Under the pieces are notes generated by a model that worked only from the letters and a program-made list of their open reading frames with translations, was not told the DNA's origin and did no database searches. 47,051 bases of DNA from Methylobacterium soli (GTDB lineage Bacteria > Pseudomonadota > Alphaproteobacteria > Rhizobiales > Beijerinckiaceae): contig NZ_VZZK01000041.1 of the NCBI RefSeq assembly GCF_008806385.1, forward strand, positions 1 through 47,051, written 5' to 3'. Shown piece after piece: positions 43,001 through 47,051 of the stretch (the stretch's first letter is position 1; each line of letters begins with the position of its first letter). A program made the position numbers and the translations under genes.

Positions 43001-44518
43001 GTAGCCAACACCCATATCGGCCTGCGCCCGTTCCGCCGGAACCTGACCTATTTCGGCGTCGATCTCGATCAGGTGCTTCAGCACCAGGGCGAGGACGGGG
43101 CGCGGCTGTTCCGGGAGGTGATGGCGCTGTTCACCGATGGCGGCCTCAAGCCGCTGCCCTACCAGCCCTTCACGGCGGACGAGACCTCGGACGCCTTCCG
43201 GCTGATGCAGCAATCGGGGCATATCGGGAAGATCGTGATCGCGCCGCCGGCGCCGGGCCGCATCATGGCTCAGCCCAAGCGCGCCTTCGCGATCTCGGAG
43301 ACGGGCGTTCACCTCGTCACCGGCGGGCTCGGCGGCTTCGGCCTCGAGGCGGCGCGCTGGCTCGCCGATCGCGGCGCCCGGGAGATCGTCCTCGTCGGCC
43401 GCAACGGCGCGACGACGCAGGAGTCCAAGGCGCTCCTCGCCGAGCTGACCGCGCGGGGCGTCCGCGTCGTCGCCAAGGCCTGCGACATCACCAGCCGCCC
43501 GGCGGTGGACGCGCTGCTTTCCGAGATCGAGCGCGGCGGCGCCAAGCTCGCCGGCATCGTCCACGGGGCCATGGTGCTGCAGGACGGCCTCATCGCCAAC
43601 ATGGAGCCGGCGGCCCTCGAGGCGGTGATCCGCCCGAAGGTGATCGGCGCCCAGCACCTCGACGCGGCGACGCGCAACCGGACGCTCGACTATTTCGTGC
43701 TGTTCTCCTCGGCCACGACCTTCATCGGCAACCCGGGACAGGGCGCCTACGTGGCGGCCAACGGCTTCATGGAGGGCCTGGCCCGCCAGCGCCGGCGGCT
43801 CGGCCTGCCGGCCCTCGCGGTGGCCTGGGGCGCCATCGGCGATGTCGGCGTCCTCGCCCGCAACCGCGCCGTGATGGAGACCCTGGCCGGTCGCGTCGGC
43901 GTGACGCCGATGGATGCCCGCCGCTGCCTCGACCTGATGGCCGAGGCGCTGGAGGGCCAGGGGCAAAGCTCGGATGACGGCGTGATCGCCATCGCGGCGA
44001 TGCATTGGGGCAAGGCGCGCGAGCGCCTCGCCACCATGCGCTCGCCGAGCTACGCTGAGCTCGGATCCGATCAGCAGATGGAATCCGGCTCGGTGGCGGC
44101 GATCAATATCGGCGCACTGCTCAAGACGCAGGACATCGACGCGGTCCGCAAGACCGTCTCCGATGCCATCGTGGAGGATATCGCCCGCATCCTGCGCCTG
44201 CCCAAGGACGATATCAGCCGCGTGCGCCAGCTCTCCGAGATCGGCCTCGATTCTCTGATGGGCGTCGAGCTCGGCGCCAGCCTGCAGGAACGCTTCGCCC
44301 TCGACGCACCGCCTTCGGGCATCTCGTCGGGCCTCACCGTCAACGAGCTGTCCGAGACGCTGATCCAGTCGGTCTCGGCGCCGGTCGACGAGGCCGCGGG
44401 CGTGGCGCTCAGCCTCGCGCAGAAGCATGTCGGGGCCGATGTCGACGTGCAGGCCCTGGCGCCGTTCCAGACGCTCGTCGAGCAGAACAGCCTGGAGATC
44501 AAAGAGATCCTGCCATGA
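37082..44518 (+). CDS. rkpA: fully reducing type I PKS/FAS, RkpA-like (KS-AT-DH-cMT*-ER-KR-ACP)
   Basis: This 2478-residue single-module megasynthase makes a reduced acyl chain. Ketosynthase (about 8-430): Cys180 in DTACSSSL, His315 in EAHGTGTPVGDP, His353 in NIGHTEP. Acyltransferase (about 535-850): Ser625 in GHSVG, and Y-P-F-H at His727. Dehydratase (about 890-1180): His925 in HRIEGQPIMPGAG and Asp1084. A degenerate C-methyltransferase lies at about 1210-1540, with QVGFGPLSAQ (from 1374) where the SAM loop would be. Enoylreductase (about 1740-2055): NADPH loop HGGAGGVG from 1878. Ketoreductase (about 2075-2290): TGGLGGFG from 2080 and Tyr2223. Carrier protein: Ser2391 in GLDSLMGVEL. No thioesterase is present; the tail after the ACP is about 85 residues. 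The stop overlaps the downstream PLP enzyme (ATGA). GTG at 37082 is a weakly supported start. Length, domain order and neighbours match rhizobial RkpA, needed for K-antigen capsule. Confidence 0.93.
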   Translation: MCESNVTQRTDIAIVGRSCRLPGAPSVDGLWQMLTEARCAVSRIPDNRWSLDRFGHPRAQERGKSYTWAAGVLDEIWSFDPGVFGISPREAEQMDPQQRLLLELTWEALEDAGLRPSAVAGTHIGVFVGASSLDYGNLRILDASSGDAYAATGNTLSILSNRISYIFDLKGPSFTVDTACSSSLVALDAAVAAITSGRVDTAVVAGVNLLASPFNFICFSNAQMLSRTGLCQAFSSSADGYVRSEGGVVLVLQSAEAARRQGRTVRGVIAASGVNSDGRTTGISLPSGYAQGTLLEKVYREAEIDLDSVVFVEAHGTGTPVGDPIEASAIGGKLGRPRRAPLPIGSIKTNIGHTEPVSGLAGLLKASLALEHDLVPASLHSAELNPEIRFDELNLHVVQGALALERGPRERFAGVNSFGFGGTNAHVVLTDGQPAAAGRAPETAPEILLLSAQSRAALNDLALDYAERFAAAEPAEAARIAAGAAHRRERLPARLAIPLDAGIDLVEALRAVGESEDHDAALIGTAVDRAAEIAFVYSGNGSQWAGMGQEAYAENAAFREAFDRIDSLFEPYSKWSLKDALFADDLETRLVLTSVSQPLIFAIQSASTTALRAQGLNPSFVLGHSVGEIAAAEAAGILSLEQAVRVIFYRSHHQETTRGLGTMAVMLAPVEESEAFLKDYPSLDIAAYNSPKAITIAGPEATIDAALKSASRKRRRGRKLDLAYPFHGRIMDPTEKPLLRDLAGLKPSAGTTTMISTVTGTLLSGTEFGAGYWWRNIREPVRFCDAVQEATRRGARVFIEVGPRATLMSHVGDAIEPLGIETATVGVMHRKAAGGDPIRKTLAAALVQGAAVDEARVFGDEPQGDVSLPTYPWQRRSFRLAETTEGVGATAPRPYHPLIGSRTAPDSLDWHGYVDVATVPELDDHRIEGQPIMPGAGFVEMALAAARESLRSDSVVLADFEIHSPMVFGEEALREVTARLSGSGNQIQILSRPRLTQAPWQLHASAKIVEGTFSAPVADAVEVPAEHAISGAELYARAEAAGLGFGPSFRQVALSARIDETTIVSELQPAEADARYGLVPARLDACFHGLILLFADLLGENATKAYIPVRFGEVRLLRPGATIARAVIRTRRCNERSILADFTVLDADGEVIATIREGRFQALRAKSGGELAAYAITQRPELATEPTAIPMERRPSIAAILQPQAKAARAPAEAPLSPGHLLLEGWATSLAYRLAAGLQRAGAVAIDARVPAEMRLWLVNALYALESSGLAELDRGRWTLRQDVSLPAPDAIMHWIAADHPELSAELVLIADVAALADKLLAGELNDQPTLPQNALDAFALRSATARASADVVARIVEASRERLPKDRALRLLQVGFGPLSAQAAVFADTIEARLSVFETDRRLAERARLALPRGVSVVEEAAELPAAGFDVILASGVLHRGERDLAKRLADALATGGLLIAVEPGASLFRDLVFGLTPGWFEASAGEMPIGRLDDITGWQRALSATGLVSVAVDRAASGNGNDLILLGEAPPRPGPAAAQSFAFVIGSDDAFAAETASSLATLLVASGVHVSIILDSETSLLELERETPDTVVFLAGAFARGGEAAERLRDRCLSLKRCVEHLSTRQTRLWVVAPGATRDRGGSTASVEAGVWAFTRTLANEVANLDVRRIDLAPSMSSKRASERLRDLILSGTPETEIILDDDSTRVIRFAPGQAPRRPAADAVPAEAARLERSNTGGLNEMAWGPAERRKPGAGEIEIAVEATGLNFRDVLWALSMLPEEILEDGFAGPRLGLECAGRVVAVGEGVKAFGVGDPVVAFAQSGFSTHIVVPELVVAPCPPGLDPLAAATVPVAFLTAYYGLVSLANLKKGEWVLVHGGAGGVGLAALQIARLKGARVIATAGSREKRALVKALGAEHVLDSRSLAFVDDVRRITREGVDVVLNSLFGEAMERSLNVLKPFGRFIELGKRDYVANTHIGLRPFRRNLTYFGVDLDQVLQHQGEDGARLFREVMALFTDGGLKPLPYQPFTADETSDAFRLMQQSGHIGKIVIAPPAPGRIMAQPKRAFAISETGVHLVTGGLGGFGLEAARWLADRGAREIVLVGRNGATTQESKALLAELTARGVRVVAKACDITSRPAVDALLSEIERGGAKLAGIVHGAMVLQDGLIANMEPAALEAVIRPKVIGAQHLDAATRNRTLDYFVLFSSATTFIGNPGQGAYVAANGFMEGLARQRRRLGLPALAVAWGAIGDVGVLARNRAVMETLAGRVGVTPMDARRCLDLMAEALEGQGQSSDDGVIAIAAMHWGKARERLATMRSPSYAELGSDQQMESGSVAAINIGALLKTQDIDAVRKTVSDAIVEDIARILRLPKDDISRVRQLSEIGLDSLMGVELGASLQERFALDAPPSGISSGLTVNELSETLIQSVSAPVDEAAGVALSLAQKHVGADVDVQALAPFQTLVEQNSLEIKEILP

Positions 44519-45882
44519 CACAATCGGCACGACCGGATGATGGGCGCGCGGCGCTCGCGGGTTTCGTGACGAACCGGCTCGGGCGCAGCGCGCCCCGGCC
44601 GGCGCCGGCGCGGCCCCAGCCGAAGACCGGCGACGCGGCGGCGCAGGATTTCGAGACCCTGCCCGGCTACCGTGAGCTGAAGCTCCAGCGCTCGGCCGCC
44701 GACCTCATCGGTCTCGGCAATCCGTTCTTCCGTGTCCACGACGCCAAGGCCGGCGCGACGACGCGGATCGACGGCCGGACCTTCACGAACTTCTCGTCCT
44801 ACGATTACCTCGGCCTCAACGGACATCCGCGGGTGAACGCGGCCGCCCGCGAGGCGATCGAGACCTACGGCACCTCGGCCTCCGCGAGCCGCATCGTGGC
44901 GGGCGAGCGCCCGGGACATCTCTCCCTGGAGAAGGCGTTGGCCAGGCATTACGGCACCGAGGCCTGCGTGGTGATGGTGAGCGGGCACGCCACCAACACC
45001 ACCACGATCGGCGCCCTGCTCGAGCCCGGCGACGTGATCTTCCACGACGCCCTGAGCCACAACAGCATCGTCACGGGGGCCCAGCTCTCCGGGGCGCAGC
45101 GGCGCTCCTTCGCCCATAACGACCTCGATGCCCTGGAGAGCCTGCTCGCGGCGACGCGCCACGAGCATCGCCGCGCCCTGATCGTGATCGAGGGCCTCTA
45201 CAGCATGGACGGGGACGCGCCCGACCTCGCGGGGTTCGTCGCCCTCAAGGAGCGCTACAATGCGTGGCTGATGGTCGACGAGGCGCACGGCCTCGGCGTC
45301 ACCGGCGCGACCGGTGCCGGGTTGTTCGAGCATTGCGGCGTCGATCCGCGCGCCGTCGACATCTGGATGGGCACGCTCTCGAAGACGCTCTCGACCTGCG
45401 GCGGCTATATCTGCGGCCCCGGCGCCCTGGTGGAGTACCTGAAGTGCACCGCCGGCGGCTTCGTCTACAGCGTCGGCATGTCGCCGCCCCTCGCGGCCGC
45501 CGCCGAGGCGGCGCTCGCGGTGATGCTGGAGGAGCCCGAGCGGGTCGAGCGGCTTCGCCGCAACGGAAACCTGTTCCTGGCCTGCGCCAAGGAGCTCGGC
45601 ATCGACACCGGCACGAGCCTGGGCCTCGCGGTCATCCCGGTGATCGTCGGCGATTCGCTGAAATCCGTGACCCTGTCGGACCGGCTGTTCAAGCGCGGCA
45701 TCAACGTGCAGCCGATCATCCATCCGGCGGTGCCGGAACGGGCGTCGCGCCTGCGCTTCTTCCTCACCTCCGAGCACACCCCGGAGCAGATCCGCGAGAC
45801 CGTCACGGCGATTGCCGAGGAACTCGCCGCGATCGAGAAGGGCGGCTCGCTGATCGAGCAACTCATGGCCAAGCGCGGCTGA
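44515..45882 (+). CDS. rkpG: alpha-oxoamine synthase, RkpG-like PLP enzyme
   Basis: This 455-residue PLP-dependent enzyme belongs to the family of 8-amino-7-oxononanoate synthase, serine palmitoyltransferase and 5-aminolevulinate synthase, which condense an acyl thioester with an amino acid and release CO2. After a polar extension (about 1-60) the core shows FTNFSSYDYLGLNGHPRVNA, the glycine/serine substrate loop YGTSASASRIVAGERPGHLS, and VMVSGHATNTTTIGALLEPG with the His that stacks on PLP. DEAHGLGVTG binds the cofactor with Asp and His, and Lys290 in GTLSKTLST forms the Schiff base. It overlaps the PKS gene by 4 bp, so the two are translated together, and it probably takes the acyl chain from that ACP. 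RkpG of Sinorhizobium has the same position beside RkpA. Biotin synthesis (bioF) is less likely because no other bio gene is near. Confidence 0.93.
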   Translation: MTQSARPDDGRAALAGFVTNRLGRSAPRPAPARPQPKTGDAAAQDFETLPGYRELKLQRSAADLIGLGNPFFRVHDAKAGATTRIDGRTFTNFSSYDYLGLNGHPRVNAAAREAIETYGTSASASRIVAGERPGHLSLEKALARHYGTEACVVMVSGHATNTTTIGALLEPGDVIFHDALSHNSIVTGAQLSGAQRRSFAHNDLDALESLLAATRHEHRRALIVIEGLYSMDGDAPDLAGFVALKERYNAWLMVDEAHGLGVTGATGAGLFEHCGVDPRAVDIWMGTLSKTLSTCGGYICGPGALVEYLKCTAGGFVYSVGMSPPLAAAAEAALAVMLEEPERVERLRRNGNLFLACAKELGIDTGTSLGLAVIPVIVGDSLKSVTLSDRLFKRGINVQPIIHPAVPERASRLRFFLTSEHTPEQIRETVTAIAEELAAIEKGGSLIEQLMAKRG

Positions 45883-46289
45883 GCCTGCGGCCTCACGCGC
45901 GCGGTGAAGCGCCGCGCCGAGACCCTCGCGTCCCAGGACGAATCACGAGCGCATTGCGCGGCTGCCGGACGGCGCCGCGCAATTTCGATTTTATCGACCT
46001 AAACCGCAGCCTGTTCTACTTTTAGTTGCTTTTTCCGCCCTGCATTTTGGCTGTGCCTGCGGTCTTACTGCAATCTTAGATAGCGGCATTGGTACTCCCC
46101 GGAAGATTTGATCTCAAAATCAATCACGCCGATCCGGGTACCGCTTGAAGCCGACGCAAAAATAGCAAAAACTGCATCGATCACTGGAGCGAAGCACGCA
46201 AATTTTGCTCACATGGCCGCAGCGGGCTGCTATGAGTGGTGATCGATGGCTGCGCCGATCCGGCGCTGCGGCTGCAGGCGGGAGCGAGT
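45883..46289. other. 407-bp gap between rkpG-like and PAS genes
   Basis: The segment 45985-46210 is clearly AT-richer than the flanks and likely carries the promoter of the PAS gene. No strong terminator hairpin with T-run was found after the rkpG-like stop, and no rkpH/rkpI-type gene follows. Confidence 0.5.
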
Positions 46290-46901
46290 ATGGCGTCCTC
46301 GGAGCCGACTGACCGTGACGCGGGGCTGAGCGGGAGCCTGCGCGCGGCCCTGAACGCCTCTGGCGTCGTGGGCATCTGGGAATGGGATATCGCCAATTCG
46401 AGCGCGGTCTTCGACGAGGGGGCAGCGCTGCTGCTTACGGGTGATGGCGACCTCGCCGGCCAGGCCCTCGACCTGGATACCGACCTCGTCTGCGTGCACC
46501 CGGACGATTCGTCCTGGCTCTCCGATCACATCCGGCACAGCAGCAAGGCCGCCGGGCCCTTCCTGTGCGAGTACCGGGTGTGCCATCCGAGCCAGGGCAC
46601 GCGCTGGCTGCTGAGCCGCGGACGTGTCGAGCTCGGCCCCTCCGGGCATCCGGCCCGCGGCTACGGGATCCTCATCGACGTGACGGAGACCCGCCTCGAC
46701 GGGGACGGCTACTTCGCGACGCCGGAAGATCCCGGCGCGCATCCGCTCGAGCGGGCGGCGGACCATTGCATCGCGGCCCGGCGCGCCCTCGACCTCGTGG
46801 ACAATCCGGCCCTTCGCAACCTGATCGACGTGGCGCTCTGGGAGATCGGGCGCGAACTCGCCCGCGCCGAGAGCGCGCAGCGGCGGCGGGCGATGAACTG
46901 A
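46290..46901 (+). CDS. stand-alone PAS-domain protein
   Basis: This 203-residue cytosolic sensor-like protein has one PAS_3-type domain at about 15-140: LRAALNASGVVGIWEWDIAN, VFDEGAALLLTG, VHPDDSSWLSDHI, then CEYRVCHPSQGTRWLLSRGR and RGYGILIDVTETR. After it comes a helical region (about 155-203, HPLERAADHCIAARRALDLV ... IGRELARAESAQRRRA). That region resembles a dimerisation helix, but no histidine-kinase, GGDEF or DNA-binding domain is present. ATG at 46290 has GGGAG just upstream; an upstream in-frame GTG at 46236 is less likely. It may act by binding a partner kinase. The ligand is unknown. Confidence 0.85.
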   Translation: MASSEPTDRDAGLSGSLRAALNASGVVGIWEWDIANSSAVFDEGAALLLTGDGDLAGQALDLDTDLVCVHPDDSSWLSDHIRHSSKAAGPFLCEYRVCHPSQGTRWLLSRGRVELGPSGHPARGYGILIDVTETRLDGDGYFATPEDPGAHPLERAADHCIAARRALDLVDNPALRNLIDVALWEIGRELARAESAQRRRAMN

Positions 46902-46904
46902 GGC

Positions 46905-46931
46905 GGGCCCCGAACGATCGGTTCGGGACCC
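46905..46931. terminator. hairpin between convergent genes, candidate bidirectional terminator
   Basis: GGG-C-CCCGAAC, loop GATCG, GTTCGGG-A-CCC forms a 10-bp stem with one mismatch, starting four bases after the PAS gene stop. It is followed by GGTTTCCTCTC rather than a clean T-run, so efficiency is uncertain. Confidence 0.6.
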
Positions 46932-46978
46932 GGTTTCCTCTCTCCCCGCAGCGGCCGGAACGGCCGCGCGCGTTTGGC

Positions 46979-47051
46979 TCATCGAGTATAGGCGTAGACG
47001 GAGGCGGCGGATCCGATGGGTCCTGCGACGGAGGCGGCGACGCCCAGGACC
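46979..47051 (-). CDS. 3' end of an unidentified CDS (partial)
   Basis: On the minus strand the last 23 codons before TGA at 46979-46981 read VLGVAASVAGPIGSAASVYA then YTR. This is an alanine/glycine/valine-rich segment compatible with a membrane or secreted protein tail. A short repeat, GACGGAGGCGGCG, occurs twice in it on the plus strand. The gene starts beyond the window; the family cannot be told. Confidence 0.4.
   Translation of the reverse strand, partial: VLGVAASVAGPIGSAASVYAYTR

Noticed and set aside
37073..44530. A 2485-codon open frame on the strand opposite the PKS
   Set aside because: It is codon-aligned with the PKS and open only because TTA, CTA and TCA are absent from the sense gene. 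Its translation is a low-complexity Arg/Ala/Gly/Asp/His-rich sequence with no domain.
44515..45882. bioF (biotin synthesis) for the PLP enzyme
   Set aside because: It overlaps the PKS gene, carries an N-terminal extension and has no biotin genes beside it. The RkpG-type role fits better.

Overview
The window is high-GC DNA from an alphaproteobacterium, most likely Methylobacterium or a close relative (Methylobacteriaceae). This rests on extreme codon bias, an alphaproteobacterial rplM-rpsI pair, a MucR/Ros regulator, rhizobial-type rkp genes and the large multi-domain glycosyltransferases common in that group. The genus is inferred from gene content and was not tested by alignment.

Layout. 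(1) 1-9431: a surface-glycan region with a secreted protein of unknown function, a double GT2 glycosyltransferase, an unknown protein sharing its N-terminal beta-rich domain, and a 1093-residue protein with three glycosyltransferase modules. The 5' half of the unknown gene is visibly AT-richer than its surroundings. (2) 9642-17334: membrane and stress functions. These are a SulP anion transporter, a K+-channel-like protein, a 42-residue membrane protein, a class I PPK2, a four-helix membrane protein, a YiaW/YiaV pair (DUF3302 plus HlyD-type fusion protein) and a DUF1254/DUF1214 gene broken by an in-frame amber codon. (3) 17679-26283: a catabolic operon on the minus strand, RuBisCO-like protein -> DUF1537 acid-sugar kinase -> SDR dehydrogenase -> TRAP binding protein -> fused TRAP permease (-> FUSC-like protein), with a divergent LysR regulator. 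It resembles characterised apionate-type acid-sugar pathways. An IS481 transposase remnant and tRNA-Arg(UCU) lie just beyond it. (4) 26981-34883: mostly housekeeping: selD, a MucR homologue lacking most zinc ligands, a DUF1348 protein, argC, a cluster of palindromic REP-like repeats, a DUF5872 protein, rpsI and rplM with a clear terminator, a PaaI-type thioesterase, a CoA-binding protein and tRNA-Val(GAC). (5) 35317-45882: UDP-glucose dehydrogenase, a 2478-residue fully reducing type I PKS/FAS and an overlapping alpha-oxoamine synthase. This is the rkpK/rkpA/rkpG gene set of rhizobial K-antigen biosynthesis. The window ends with a stand-alone PAS-domain protein, a hairpin and the 3' end of a convergent gene.

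How the genes work together. In region 3 the TRAP system would import an acid sugar, the SDR would oxidise it, the DUF1537 enzyme would phosphorylate it and the RuBisCO-like protein would cleave or decarboxylate the oxo-acid phosphate. LysR is the likely substrate-responsive switch. In region 5 the PKS has no thioesterase, so the PLP enzyme probably releases the acyl chain by decarboxylative condensation with an amino acid. That would give a 2-amino-3-keto (sphingoid-like) lipid which may anchor or carry a surface polysaccharide, for which Ugd supplies UDP-glucuronate. The large glycosyltransferases at the left edge may serve the same cell surface, but no sequence evidence links the two loci.
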